This document shows positions 53,996 through 62,286 of a stretch of DNA of 64,000 nt, in pieces (the stretch's first letter is position 1; every line of letters begins with the position of its first letter). The notes under the pieces were generated by a model. That model was not told the origin of the DNA and made no database searches. It was given only the letters and a program-made list of their open reading frames with translations. The position numbers and the translations under genes were made by a program. Origin of the DNA: CAUPWF01 sp964369775 (lineage in GTDB: Bacteria > Bacillota > Clostridia > Lachnospirales > Lachnospiraceae); NCBI GenBank assembly GCA_964369775.1, contig CAYJHQ010000014.1, forward strand, positions 1 to 64,000, given 5' to 3'.

Positions 53996-54007
53996 AACAA
54001 CACCTCC

Positions 54008-54055
54008 ACACAATATATAGTTTGTTCAAATCCCATATTCAACATTATATTGTAT
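54008..54055. promoter_or_regulatory. Tandem NrdR boxes at the nrdJ promoter
   Basis: Box 1 ACACAATATATAGTTT (54008-54023) matches the NrdR consensus at 15 of 16 positions. Box 2 (54040-54055) keeps the core C-w-x-t-A-T-a-T-w-G-t. The 32-base offset is the usual three-turn spacing. Box 2 covers the -10 element. Confidence 0.82.
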
Positions 54056-54072
54056 ACTCGAACTTTTTTCAA
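54044..54072 (-). promoter_or_regulatory. Sigma-A promoter of nrdJ
   Basis: -35 TTGAAA (54067-54072), 17-base spacer, -10 TATAAT (54044-54049), embedded in NrdR box 2. Confidence 0.75.
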
Positions 54073-54157
54073 CAGTTTTTCATAATCAATTTACTATTAT
54101 TTAAATTCCAAATATGTTATAATAACCTCAACACTTGTAGGAGGTTTTATTCAATAT

Positions 54158-55012
54158 ATGAAATTTTTAGAATATCATGAAAAAGTCAAGCGTGGAACTT
54201 CAGATTTCCCACTTGAATTCTATCACATTTCCCCATCTCATCCTCGCTATAACATGGCTTATCATTGGCATATGGAATGTGAGTTGATACGAATAATTAA
54301 AGGTTCTCTGTCACTGATGATTGATAACCAACATATAATAGCTACAGAAGGGGATATCATCTATATTCATGACGGTGCATTGCACGGCGGGGATCCAAGC
54401 AATTGTATCTATGAGTGTATTGTTTTTGATATGTCTTACCTTTTTGGCGATGTAAAACCTGCCCATGGAAAAATCCAAAAATTCCGTAACAACACATTAC
54501 TCATACAAAATTACTTTCCAAATGCCCACCCTCGTATCCATGAGATTATCTACTCTCTCTTTGATTGCGTAAGAATGAAGACTTCTGGATTTGAATTAAC
54601 TGCACTTGGTCACCTCTATCGCTTTTATGGATACGTAATAGAACATAGCTATTATACAAACTCCACAAGCATTTCAGATAAGAACAGTACTAGAGTTCTC
54701 CAACTTAAAAATGCATTGTCACTAATCGAAACTGAATATCAGTCTAATCTCTCTTTAACAGAGTTAGCCGATTCAGCCAATATGAATGCCAAATATTTTT
54801 GCCGTTTTTTTCATGAGATGACAGGACGAACACCAATTGATTATCTCAACCACTATCGGATTGAAATTGCATGCTTTCAGCTGGTTACTTCCAGTGAATC
54901 TATTACTGACATTGCTTTTAATTGCGGGTTTAACGATCTAAGCTATTTTATAAAAACATTTAAAAAATACAAGGGAGTTACTCCGAAAAAATTCTTAAAT
55001 ACACCATTGTAA
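54158..55012 (+). CDS. AraC-family transcriptional regulator
   Basis: A 284-residue regulator. An N-terminal cupin sensing domain (about 20-130) includes YHWHMECELIRIIKG and GDIIYIHDGALHGG. A C-terminal double-HTH AraC domain (about 185-284) contains SLTELADSANMNAKYFCRFF and ITDIAFNCGFNDLSYFIKTF. The ligand is likely a small sugar. It is 27 bases upstream of the ZIP transporter gene in the same direction, which may be a shared transcript. AGGAGG precedes the ATG. Confidence 0.92.
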   Translation: MKFLEYHEKVKRGTSDFPLEFYHISPSHPRYNMAYHWHMECELIRIIKGSLSLMIDNQHIIATEGDIIYIHDGALHGGDPSNCIYECIVFDMSYLFGDVKPAHGKIQKFRNNTLLIQNYFPNAHPRIHEIIYSLFDCVRMKTSGFELTALGHLYRFYGYVIEHSYYTNSTSISDKNSTRVLQLKNALSLIETEYQSNLSLTELADSANMNAKYFCRFFHEMTGRTPIDYLNHYRIEIACFQLVTSSESITDIAFNCGFNDLSYFIKTFKKYKGVTPKKFLNTPL

Positions 55013-55039
55013 ACAGAGTCTTTCGAAAGGAGCTTTTCT

Positions 55040-55840
55040 ATGCAAGAAATTCTTTTAGCTTTTTCCTTAACTATGATTGCAGGTCTTTGCACTGGAATAG
55101 GTGGTATTATTGCTTTTTTCACCAAAGCAACAAACAAAAATTTCCTATCTGCTAGCTTAGGTTTTTCTGCTGGTGTTATGATTTACGTGTCTATGATTGA
55201 GATTTTTGGCAAAGCACAAGAATCTCTCATTGTGCAATTAGGAGAACGTTCAGGCAACTGGGCTTGTGTTCTAGCCTTCTTTGGCGGAATGGGTTTAATC
55301 GCTGTCATCGATAAACTAATCCCATCTCACGCCAATCCCCACGAAATAAAAACCATGGAAGATTCTTCAGATTCCACTGATACAAAATTAAAACTAAACC
55401 GACTCGGAGTATTTACCGCTCTTGCAATTGCAATTCACAACTTCCCTGAAGGTCTTGCAACTTTTATCTCCGTCCTTCAAGAACCACAAATAGCAATTCC
55501 CATCGTAGTAGCAATTGCAATCCATAATATTCCTGAAGGAATCGCAGTCGCAGTTCCAATTTATCACGCAACGGGATCAAGAAAGCGCGCCTTTTTATAC
55601 GCTTTCCTATCTGGTCTTTCCGAACCAATCGGCGCATTGGTTGGTTATTTGATCCTTCTTCCAATCATGAACGACTTGGTATTTGGAATTCTATTTGCAG
55701 GTGTAGCTGGAATCATGGTGTTCATCTCACTTGACGAATTACTTCCTGCTGCAAGAGAATATGGAGAACATCATTTATCTATGTTTGGCTTAGTTGCTGG
55801 AATGATGGTTATGGCAATAAGTCTACTACTCTTTATATAG
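55040..55840 (+). CDS. zupT: ZIP-family metal transporter (ZupT-like)
   Basis: A 266-residue membrane protein with eight predicted segments. The metal-binding transmembrane helices carry HNFPEGLATF and HNIPEGIAVAVP, the ZupT hallmarks. A charged loop near residues 98-118 separates the third and fourth helices. It imports divalent metals (Zn2+, Fe2+, Mn2+). AAAGGAG precedes the ATG. Its 3' end is embedded in a hairpin. Confidence 0.93.
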   Translation: MQEILLAFSLTMIAGLCTGIGGIIAFFTKATNKNFLSASLGFSAGVMIYVSMIEIFGKAQESLIVQLGERSGNWACVLAFFGGMGLIAVIDKLIPSHANPHEIKTMEDSSDSTDTKLKLNRLGVFTALAIAIHNFPEGLATFISVLQEPQIAIPIVVAIAIHNIPEGIAVAVPIYHATGSRKRAFLYAFLSGLSEPIGALVGYLILLPIMNDLVFGILFAGVAGIMVFISLDELLPAAREYGEHHLSMFGLVAGMMVMAISLLLFI

Positions 55841-55856
55841 TGGTAGACTTATTGCC
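55813..55856 (+). terminator. Perfect 14-bp hairpin spanning the zupT stop codon
   Basis: GGCAATAAGTCTAC (55813-55826) and GTAGACTTATTGCC (55843-55856) enclose a loop holding the zupT stop codon. It is followed by a second, T-tailed hairpin 65 bases on. Confidence 0.7.
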
Positions 55857-55920
55857 GTTACTCGATTCCATATCTGCTGGAAATAAATCTGCTAGTCTAG
55901 AATACATAATTTTGCAAATA

Positions 55921-55964
55921 AAAATAACCACATCAGCAACGTAGGCTTTGATGTGGTTATTTTT
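55921..55964. terminator. Bidirectional terminator between zupT and rhaA
   Basis: AAAATAACCACATCA (55921-55935) and TGATGTGGTTATTTT form a 15-bp stem with T and A runs on the outer sides. Confidence 0.88.
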
Positions 55965-55974
55965 TGCATTTGTA

Positions 55975-56979
55975 CTATCCTCTCTTAGATAATACTTCTT
56001 TCTCATACTTTTCTACTTCTTGATACCAGTCTTCTTTTGCTGGCACTCCATTTTTTTCACAGAAATAATTCCACACGTCTCCAAATGGATATACTTTTAC
56101 TTCTTCTTGAAGCATCATTAGCTCTGTGTATTTTCCTTCTTCTTGTAATTCAGCTAATTTCTTATTTGGAGAAAGTAATCCGTATAACAATGCTTTTTGT
56201 AGGTTTCTCATTCCTACTGTCCATGCTGCAACTCGATTGATACTCGCATCAAAGAAGTCTAACCCCATTATTACTCTATCTAAAGCATTATTTCTAACAA
56301 TCTCTTTTGCAATTTCTCTTGTTTCATCATCAAATAACACAACGTGATCACTGTCCCAGCGCACAGGTCTTGTGATGTGAAGCGCAATCTTCTCATTGAA
56401 TAATAACATTGATGAAATCTTGTCTGAAACCACTTCTGTNNNNNNNNNNNNNNNNNNNNNNNNNNNNNNNNNNNNNNNNNNNNNNNNNNNNNNNNNNNNN
56501 NNNNNNNNNNNNNNNNNNNNNNNNNNNNNNNNNNNNNNNGAAAGCGTAAGATTATCCTTCATCATTGGATGTGCAAATATTGTCGGATTAAAATCTAACC
56601 CTAGTCCTCTTTCTTTTGCATACTCTACCCACTTTGCAAAGTGTTTTGGTTCAATCTTATCACGATCGACATGTTCTCCATCTTCAAAAATTGCATAGCA
56701 TGCATGCATATTAAGCTTGTGTTTTCCTGGTATTAAACTAAGTGCTTTATCCATATCATCCATTAGTTCTTGTGGTGTTCTCGCTTTTCCTGGATAATTT
56801 CCTGTTGTTTGAATCCCTCCAGTCAAAGGACCCTCATGATCAAATCCCGTTACATCATCCCCTTGCCAGCAATGCATCGAAATTGCTACTTTTTCTAATT
56901 TTTCAATAGCTACATCTGTGTCAACACCTAATCCTTTGTATACTTCTTTCGCTGATTCATATCTCTCTTTTAAGTTCAT
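55975..56979 (-). CDS. rhaA: L-rhamnose isomerase (interrupted by an assembly gap)
   Basis: The enzyme converts L-rhamnose to L-rhamnulose. The N-terminal part has ISMHCWQGDDVTGFD and MHACYAIF; the C-terminal part has TEVVSDKISS, HITRPVRWDSDHVV, GLDFFDASINRVAAW and the ending EKEVLSKRG, all RhaA hallmarks. A 100-N run (56440-56539) interrupts it, and the frame across it is fortuitous. By comparison with E. coli RhaA, about 118 residues belong in the gap, whereas the Ns represent only about 33. The gene is probably intact in the organism. It lies 22 bases after rhaB. Confidence 0.9.
   Translation of the reverse strand: MNLKERYESAKEVYKGLGVDTDVAIEKLEKVAISMHCWQGDDVTGFDHEGPLTGGIQTTGNYPGKARTPQELMDDMDKALSLIPGKHKLNMHACYAIFEDGEHVDRDKIEPKHFAKWVEYAKERGLGLDFNPTIFAHPMMKDNLTLXXXXXXXXXXXXXXXXXXXXXXXXXXXXXXXXXXTEVVSDKISSMLLFNEKIALHITRPVRWDSDHVVLFDDETREIAKEIVRNNALDRVIMGLDFFDASINRVAAWTVGMRNLQKALLYGLLSPNKKLAELQEEGKYTELMMLQEEVKVYPFGDVWNYFCEKNGVPAKEDWYQEVEKYEKEVLSKRG
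56440..56539. other. Assembly gap of exactly 100 N inside rhaA
   Basis: A round-number placeholder. Missing conserved RhaA residues suggest the true gap is roughly 350 bases. Confidence 0.9.
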
Positions 56980-57001
56980 AGTTCTTATCCTCGCTCTCTT
57001 T

Positions 57002-58405
57002 TTATGGTTTGAAAATTTTTATATCAAAAGAATGATGCACACATTCTCTCGCTTCTTCTTTTGTTGCAAATGCTTTGTCTTTTAACATCTGAGCTAATAA
57101 ATTCCCTATCGCTGTCGCTTCTGTCGGTCCTGCATACACTGGCTTTTTCGTTGCTTTAGCAGTCAGTTCGTTCAAGTACTCTGCATTCGCTCCTCCTCCA
57201 ACAATATGAATTCTTCCATAGCTTCTTCCTGTGGAGTATTCTATTCCTTGAATTGCTTTTGCGTAACATTCGGCAAGACTGGCATATACCACTGTCGCAA
57301 TCTCTCCCAACGTCTCTGGAATGACTTGATCTGTTTTTTCACAATACATCTTTATAGCCTCTACCATATTGTCTGGTGCTAAAAACACATCATCATTCGC
57401 ATCCACTCGCGAGGGAAAATCTTTATTTTTTTCTGCTTCTTCACAAATCTGTGCAAATGAATATTTATCCCCAAAGTTGTGCCTTACTGATTGAATCATC
57501 CAAAGCCCCATAATGTTTTTTATATAGCGAAACTTATAGTCATATCCACCTTCATTTGTAAAATTATTTTCTTTGCTTATCACAGAGCAATCCGCTTCCT
57601 CTCGTTCAATTCCAAGCAATGACCAAGTTCCAGAGCTGATGTATAGGAAGTCATCATCATTGGCTGGAACAGCAAGAACTGCTGACCCTGTATCATGGGT
57701 GCAAGGGACAACCACTTCCATATCAATTCCAAGCTCTTCTACCAATTCTTTTTTCAAAGTGCCAAGACTTGTTCCTGGTGTAACCATCTCTTGAAACATT
57801 TCTTTATTATATCCTAGTTTTTCTATCAATTCCCAATCCCAGTCTTTTGTAACTGGACTTACCAATTGTCCCGTAGTAGCCTCTGTATATTCATTTCCCT
57901 TTTTTCCTGTCAGTAAGAAGTGAAAATAGTCAGGTACAAACAGAATCGATTTCGCTTTTTTCATGTGCTCTGGCTGATTTTTTTTAACCGCCATCAATTG
58001 ATAAATGGTATTGAATAATTGCTTTTGAATTCCAGTGCGTTCATATAGACTTTCTTCTGAAATCAATTTATAGACTTCTTCATCCATGCCTACTGTCCGC
58101 TTATCTCGATATCCAACCATACTCCCTAATATTTCATCATTCTCATCCAAGAGAACAAAATCTACCCCCCAAGTATCTATTCCAACACTTTTGGGATATT
58201 TCCCAATTTCTTTACATTTCTTAATTCCTTCTTTGATATGTCCAAACAATTCCAGATGATCCCAGACTTTTACATCGCCTACTTTCTTCATATCGTTATC
58301 AAAACGATATACCTCTTCTAGCTTCATTTTACCATTTTCCATACTTCCTAAGATATGTCGCCCACTAGAAGCACCAATGTCTATCGCCAAATAATAATCG
58401 CCCAT
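57002..58405 (-). CDS. rhaB: L-rhamnulokinase
   Basis: A 467-residue FGGY-family kinase phosphorylating L-rhamnulose at C1. The phosphate loop is DIGASSGRHILG. GIDTWGVDFVLL, CTHDTGSAVLAVP and IHIVGGGANAEYLN mark the catalytic and adenosine sites. GAGGAG precedes the ATG. It is co-transcribed with rhaA; the aldolase gene rhaD is not in the window. The regulator is divergent across a 160-base region with an inverted repeat. Confidence 0.95.
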   Translation of the reverse strand: MGDYYLAIDIGASSGRHILGSMENGKMKLEEVYRFDNDMKKVGDVKVWDHLELFGHIKEGIKKCKEIGKYPKSVGIDTWGVDFVLLDENDEILGSMVGYRDKRTVGMDEEVYKLISEESLYERTGIQKQLFNTIYQLMAVKKNQPEHMKKAKSILFVPDYFHFLLTGKKGNEYTEATTGQLVSPVTKDWDWELIEKLGYNKEMFQEMVTPGTSLGTLKKELVEELGIDMEVVVPCTHDTGSAVLAVPANDDDFLYISSGTWSLLGIEREEADCSVISKENNFTNEGGYDYKFRYIKNIMGLWMIQSVRHNFGDKYSFAQICEEAEKNKDFPSRVDANDDVFLAPDNMVEAIKMYCEKTDQVIPETLGEIATVVYASLAECYAKAIQGIEYSTGRSYGRIHIVGGGANAEYLNELTAKATKKPVYAGPTEATAIGNLLAQMLKDKAFATKEEARECVHHSFDIKIFKP

Positions 58406-58436
58406 TGATTGGTCTCCTCTCTCTTTCTATACGCTT

Positions 58437-58465
58437 ATTATACCTTCCTGCCCTCTTTATGTTTA
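58437..58465 (-). promoter_or_regulatory. Candidate activator-dependent promoter of rhaBA
   Basis: -10 TATAAT (58437-58442), 17-base spacer, poor -35 TAAACA (58460-58465). A weak -35 immediately next to the inverted repeat fits activation by an AraC-type protein. Confidence 0.55.
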
Positions 58466-58470
58466 GGTCT

Positions 58471-58506
58471 GTAGTTGCAAATTTTAACGTCCTTATTTGC
58501 AACTAC
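58471..58506. promoter_or_regulatory. Perfect 12-bp inverted repeat in the rhaB-regulator intergenic region
   Basis: GTAGTTGCAAAT (58471-58482) and ATTTGCAACTAC (58495-58506) are separated by 12 bases. It lies directly upstream of the rhaB -35 and between divergent genes, so it is a probable regulator site. Confidence 0.7.
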
Positions 58507-58564
58507 ATCTAGATTTTTTTCCTATATCTTGTTATACTATCGTTAATAAAAGGGAGGTTTTTCA

Positions 58565-59557
58565 ATGGATTCTAAATTATTAACAGCATTAAAAACAATA
58601 TCCGAAGAAGAGAAGCGTATATTACAGGGTGATAAAAGCGTCCAAAAAAATCTATACACCTCTACAGACGACTTTATTGTAGAGAGCAAAAAAATGCTGG
58701 AGGCCGGAAAATTGATTACCGTGAGACCTCATACGAGATTTGTTCACTTTCCTGCTCATAAACATAATTATATAGAAATCATTTATATGTGTAGTGGTAC
58801 AACTCTACATGTTCTAAATAACAAAACCGCCATCGAGTTAAAGCAAGGTGATCTGCTCTTTTTGAACCAAAACACCACTCAAGAAATCATGCCAGCAAAG
58901 CTTGAAGACGTAGCTGTCAACTTTATGGTGCTCCCTGAATTTTTCGATCGTATATTCCCCATGATTGAAGGCGAGAATATGTTGAGAGATTTCCTGGTTG
59001 GTACACTCAAGCAAAAACATAGTATGGTAGACTATCTGCACTTCGAAACAAAAGACATTCTTCCAATACAAAATCTGATTGAAAACATGATATGGTCAAT
59101 TCTAAACAAAGAAACATCCCAAAATAGCATTCTTCAAACTACCATGGGATTACTTTTTATGCAATTATTAAATTATAGCGATAAAGCGAATCTAAGTAGC
59201 CCTGATCAGTTCGAACAAAACTTGGTATTTACTAGTTTGAAGTATATCGAAGAAAACTATAGAAATGGTTCCTTGACTGAGCTTTCAGAAGTCACAAAAC
59301 AACCAACCTACTATATCAGTAAGCTAATAAAAAAACATACAAGTCATACTTATAAGCAACTTTTACAAACTAAACGCCTAACGCAATCAGCTTATTTACT
59401 TACCCACACCACACTAACCGTAGAGGCTATTATCGATGCTGTCGGTTACGATAACACCAGCTACTTCCATCGAATATTCAAAGAACAATTCCAAATGACT
59501 CCAAAAAATTACAGTAAAATACATAGAAGTAGTAATAGTAGAAAGTACTCAAGATAA
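58565..59557 (+). CDS. AraC-family regulator, probable rhamnose regulator
   Basis: A 330-residue protein. An N-terminal cupin (about 60-140) includes HFPAHKHNYIEIIYM and KQGDLLFLNQNT. A middle helical region follows, and the C-terminal AraC HTH pair occupies about 235-325 (YYISKLIKKHTSHTYKQLL, AVGYDNTSYFHRIFKEQF). It is divergent from rhaBA, the position of RhaR/RhaS-type activators, and is the likely binder of the intergenic inverted repeat. GGGAGG precedes the ATG. A terminator follows. Confidence 0.9.
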   Translation: MDSKLLTALKTISEEEKRILQGDKSVQKNLYTSTDDFIVESKKMLEAGKLITVRPHTRFVHFPAHKHNYIEIIYMCSGTTLHVLNNKTAIELKQGDLLFLNQNTTQEIMPAKLEDVAVNFMVLPEFFDRIFPMIEGENMLRDFLVGTLKQKHSMVDYLHFETKDILPIQNLIENMIWSILNKETSQNSILQTTMGLLFMQLLNYSDKANLSSPDQFEQNLVFTSLKYIEENYRNGSLTELSEVTKQPTYYISKLIKKHTSHTYKQLLQTKRLTQSAYLLTHTTLTVEAIIDAVGYDNTSYFHRIFKEQFQMTPKNYSKIHRSSNSRKYSR

Positions 59558-59558
59558 C

Positions 59559-59590
59559 AATAAGCCAGCGATTTTCACCGCTGGCTTATT
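59559..59590. terminator. Bidirectional terminator after the rhamnose regulator and the SipW operon
   Basis: AATAAGCCAGCG (59559-59570) and CGCTGGCTTATT (59579-59590) form a perfect 12-bp stem with an 8-base loop. Confidence 0.88.
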
Positions 59591-59606
59591 TCTATTCATT
59601 TCTGCT

Positions 59607-60272
59607 TTAGTTATATGGTTGAATATCTACATCTTCTGTCCAAATACCTGTCGTTGGGTCTACTGCATTAAAATTATCATTTTGAACTGCCTCAGCTACT
59701 ACGCTAATCGTAAATGATTGATCAGCTGCAGAGTTATCCCAATTTGGAACTGTGAACTTTTCAATTAACACTGCACTTGAAGTCCCTTCAAAGCTTAATG
59801 GATTAATTAAATAGTAATATCTCACACCATTTTCATCTACTGGACTACTCCAAATAGTTTTATCAACTTGCTCATCAATCGCATCTAATAATGATGCTTC
59901 TGTATAATCTGTCAAGCTCGTTCCTGTCTCAAACTCACCAGTTAAATCAATCGCTAAACGAATTCTTGCATCTTCCGAAGTTCCAGCTAAACTCACCGTA
60001 ATTTCTTTACTTGCTACGTCTAAAGGCAATGCTCTGTTATAAGTATGACCTATTACAGTCTCATTATCTTCTCCAAGAACTGGAGTTCCAACCAAAAGTC
60101 CTTCTTCATTTGCATCTGAACTTTCTTCTGTCAAAACAATGTCAACATTTCCCATTGTTACTGCATTGGTTACTTCTGCTCTATCTGTAAAGTAGGCAAG
60201 TGTTGCACCAATTCCTACTGCACCTATCAATCCTAACGAAACCAAAAGTGTTATTAATTTTTTCTTATTCAT
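59607..60272 (-). CDS. SipW-type signal peptide protein, TasA/camelysin-like (copy 2)
   Basis: A 221-residue secreted protein. The leader MNKKKLITLLVSLGLIGAV continues into GIGATLAYFTDRAEVTNAVTMG, the SipW-dependent pattern (hydrophobic core, then G-T-x-A-Y/F, then VTN). The mature part is beta-rich, like TasA/CalY, with no sortase motif and no C-terminal anchor. TasA-type proteins polymerise into biofilm fibres. It is the last gene of the operon, 20 bases after the preceding related gene. AGAGGAGG precedes the ATG. The fibre role is inferred. Confidence 0.82.
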   Translation of the reverse strand: MNKKKLITLLVSLGLIGAVGIGATLAYFTDRAEVTNAVTMGNVDIVLTEESSDANEEGLLVGTPVLGEDNETVIGHTYNRALPLDVASKEITVSLAGTSEDARIRLAIDLTGEFETGTSLTDYTEASLLDAIDEQVDKTIWSSPVDENGVRYYYLINPLSFEGTSSAVLIEKFTVPNWDNSAADQSFTISVVAEAVQNDNFNAVDPTTGIWTEDVDIQPYN

Positions 60273-60292
60273 CTACTTTATCCTCCTCTTTA

Positions 60293-61105
60293 TTATTTAT
60301 TATCAAAAAGACCTTTCACAGCCTCTAATGACTCGCCTAGTGTCTCTACGTTTGAAGCTTGAATAGCTGCTGCGTCGACAGTGATTTTATTAACATTGTC
60401 TAGATTTGTTTGGGTTGAAGCAATTTTTACTGTTGTAAACAATGGCTCCGTAACAATTAGCCCTGAATTAACATCTTTTATAGCAGCTTCAGTGATGATG
60501 CTTGTGTTCTCTAAGGTTAAATCCGCCATAGTCAACTTATCATTTCTTGCTCCCGTATAAATGTAAATCCCATCCACACCGTTACTCTCTTCTACTTGAG
60601 TCCAGTTATTAGTAAATGTCACTACTGCACCTTCATTCATCATAACTTGTGCGCCCTCTAATTTAACATAAATTCTAGAATTTGGTGACTCTGGATTCAA
60701 GCTAACTGTTGGCGCTTTAGGAATCTCACTTCCTGGAATAATATCGCCATATACGATTCCTTCTACTGTACCTCCTGCTTCTGGATTATCACTTTCCCAG
60801 TCCGCTACACTAAAGTCTAAATCAGTATTTGAAGTTGAACTAACAGTGTAGGTATGACCATTCTCTGTTATATCTCCCGGAATTTTTGAACCTATTACGT
60901 AATCTGATTTAAATTGCTCTGTTGTATTGTCTCTTGTAACTTGATATTCAAAGATATCCAATGCTGCATCTGGATATGATCCTAGTGTAAATGTATTAGT
61001 AACTTGCGTTGTCTGCGCTGTTAGATACGCTATCGTTCCACCTATAGCCACTACGCCTACTAGCCCCATTGCTGTTAACATTGTTAATAGTTTCTTCTTA
61101 TTCAT
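60293..61105 (-). CDS. SipW-type signal peptide protein (TasA-like, copy 1)
   Basis: A 270-residue secreted protein. The leader begins MNKKKLLTMLTAMGLVG and continues GGTIAYLTAQTTQVTNTFTLG, closely like the neighbouring gene's leader. The mature part is Ser/Thr/Asn-rich and beta-rich, without cysteines or a wall-sorting motif. The two genes share leader design but differ in the body, so they are related components rather than recent duplicates. AAAGGAAG precedes the ATG. It lies directly downstream of the signal peptidase gene. Confidence 0.82.
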   Translation of the reverse strand: MNKKKLLTMLTAMGLVGVVAIGGTIAYLTAQTTQVTNTFTLGSYPDAALDIFEYQVTRDNTTEQFKSDYVIGSKIPGDITENGHTYTVSSTSNTDLDFSVADWESDNPEAGGTVEGIVYGDIIPGSEIPKAPTVSLNPESPNSRIYVKLEGAQVMMNEGAVVTFTNNWTQVEESNGVDGIYIYTGARNDKLTMADLTLENTSIITEAAIKDVNSGLIVTEPLFTTVKIASTQTNLDNVNKITVDAAAIQASNVETLGESLEAVKGLFDNK

Positions 61106-61143
61106 AATCTCTTCCTTTCATAAAACACGCGCTATAGTCACAC

Positions 61144-61665
61144 TCATTTTTTCTTTTTTTCTTTTTTATGCTTTGACTCTTCTTCATCTTTTTCAAAAAT
61201 GTCTGGCAAGAATGTCACTAGTATAATTACAACTAACACTCCACATATTACACCAATCCCAAGTGGAGTTGTTGCATATATTGAGACAAATCCTAGATAT
61301 GGTATGCAGTACCTTGCTTCTCCAATGATATTATCATATTGCACTGGTGTAGAATCTTCCGTACTATTCGCATCCCCCTTGGTTATAAATTGTTTTTCTT
61401 CTGCCAGCACCTCATAGATACGATGAGTTACTACTGTTTCTTCTCCTATGTAGTAAGTAATAACATCTCCCACTTCTAACATTGTTGGATCTACATCTTT
61501 TTTTACCCCTATCATTGATCCCACTGGATATTCTGGTTCCATACTTCCAGAAAGAACCGCCATAGTTTCATAGCCTAATACTTTTGGCAAGAGTAATGCT
61601 CCTGCTAAAACAGCTAGAAGAACAATTATTATTGACGAAATAAATCCGCATATTTTTTTTAGCAT
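61144..61665 (-). CDS. sipW: Signal peptidase I, SipW (ER/archaeal) type
   Basis: A 173-residue membrane peptidase with an N-terminal anchor (about 7-27) and a second C-terminal segment (about 132-155), then a lysine-rich tail. The catalytic Ser41 sits in VLSGSMEPEYPVGS. The general base is His81 (VVTHRI) instead of Lys, and KGDAN at 96-100 supplies the Asp. This Ser-His-Asp arrangement defines the ER-type class that processes TasA-like precursors. It lies amid three probable substrates. TAAAGGAG precedes the ATG. Confidence 0.93.
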   Translation of the reverse strand: MLKKICGFISSIIIVLLAVLAGALLLPKVLGYETMAVLSGSMEPEYPVGSMIGVKKDVDPTMLEVGDVITYYIGEETVVTHRIYEVLAEEKQFITKGDANSTEDSTPVQYDNIIGEARYCIPYLGFVSIYATTPLGIGVICGVLVVIILVTFLPDIFEKDEEESKHKKEKKKK

Positions 61666-61703
61666 TTTAACTCCTTTAGCCTAGCCTAGTTGCATTTCAC
61701 ACA

Positions 61704-62270
61704 CTACTCTGTGTAACCTTCGCTTTCATTTTCTTTGCCTGTGCTGATATAATTGAATCTTTTCCTTATTGTATCTACTGTTGCATCTACATCATTAGCA
61801 TAACAAGATTCCGAATAAATATTTACTTCAAATGATTCTGTGAATCCATCATCTGGTGTGATAACAAATGTCATATCCGTTGTTTTATCTGAATCATCCG
61901 TTACATTCATTCCGCTTAAAGCTTTTTGGTAATAGTAAAATCCATTCTCATCTTCTTCTGACCAATTCGCACCCCAAGTCGGAACAACTTCTACATGCTC
62001 TCCTGCCCCTTCTGGAGAAACTTCTACTCTCACTCTTACATACGCTGGGTCATTAGTTTCGTTCATCACACGCGCTGTCTTTGTCATTGAATCACCATTA
62101 AGTACTACTTCTTCATTAATTCCCGTAGCATGATCAACTACATCAAATGTATTTGTTACTTTTGTTGTAGTTGATGTAAGCAATGCTACTGTTCCGCCTA
62201 CTAACACCAGCCCTACTAGCGAGAAGGTTAGTAGCGTTTTTAGCGTCATATTTTTTAATCTATTCTTCAT
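61704..62270 (-). CDS. SipW-type signal peptide protein, small secreted partner
   Basis: A 188-residue protein. The leader has a charged start (MKNRLKNMTLK), a hydrophobic core and GGTVALLTSTTTKVTNTF, the same cleavage-region pattern as the two downstream genes. The mature region is beta-sandwich-like, including NDPAYVRVRVEVSPEG and a YYYQKAL segment, as in small SipW-dependent proteins of Lachnospiraceae. Its position ahead of sipW is like tapA in Bacillus, but there is no clear sequence similarity to TapA. AAGGAGG precedes the ATG. Confidence 0.8.
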   Translation of the reverse strand: MKNRLKNMTLKTLLTFSLVGLVLVGGTVALLTSTTTKVTNTFDVVDHATGINEEVVLNGDSMTKTARVMNETNDPAYVRVRVEVSPEGAGEHVEVVPTWGANWSEEDENGFYYYQKALSGMNVTDDSDKTTDMTFVITPDDGFTESFEVNIYSESCYANDVDATVDTIRKRFNYISTGKENESEGYTE

Positions 62271-62286
62271 TCCCTACCTCCTTCTC

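Noticed and set aside
54014..54157. Cobalamin riboswitch before the B12-dependent reductase
   Set aside because: The intergenic space is only about 140 bases and is filled by a promoter and NrdR boxes; no B12-box-like sequence was seen.
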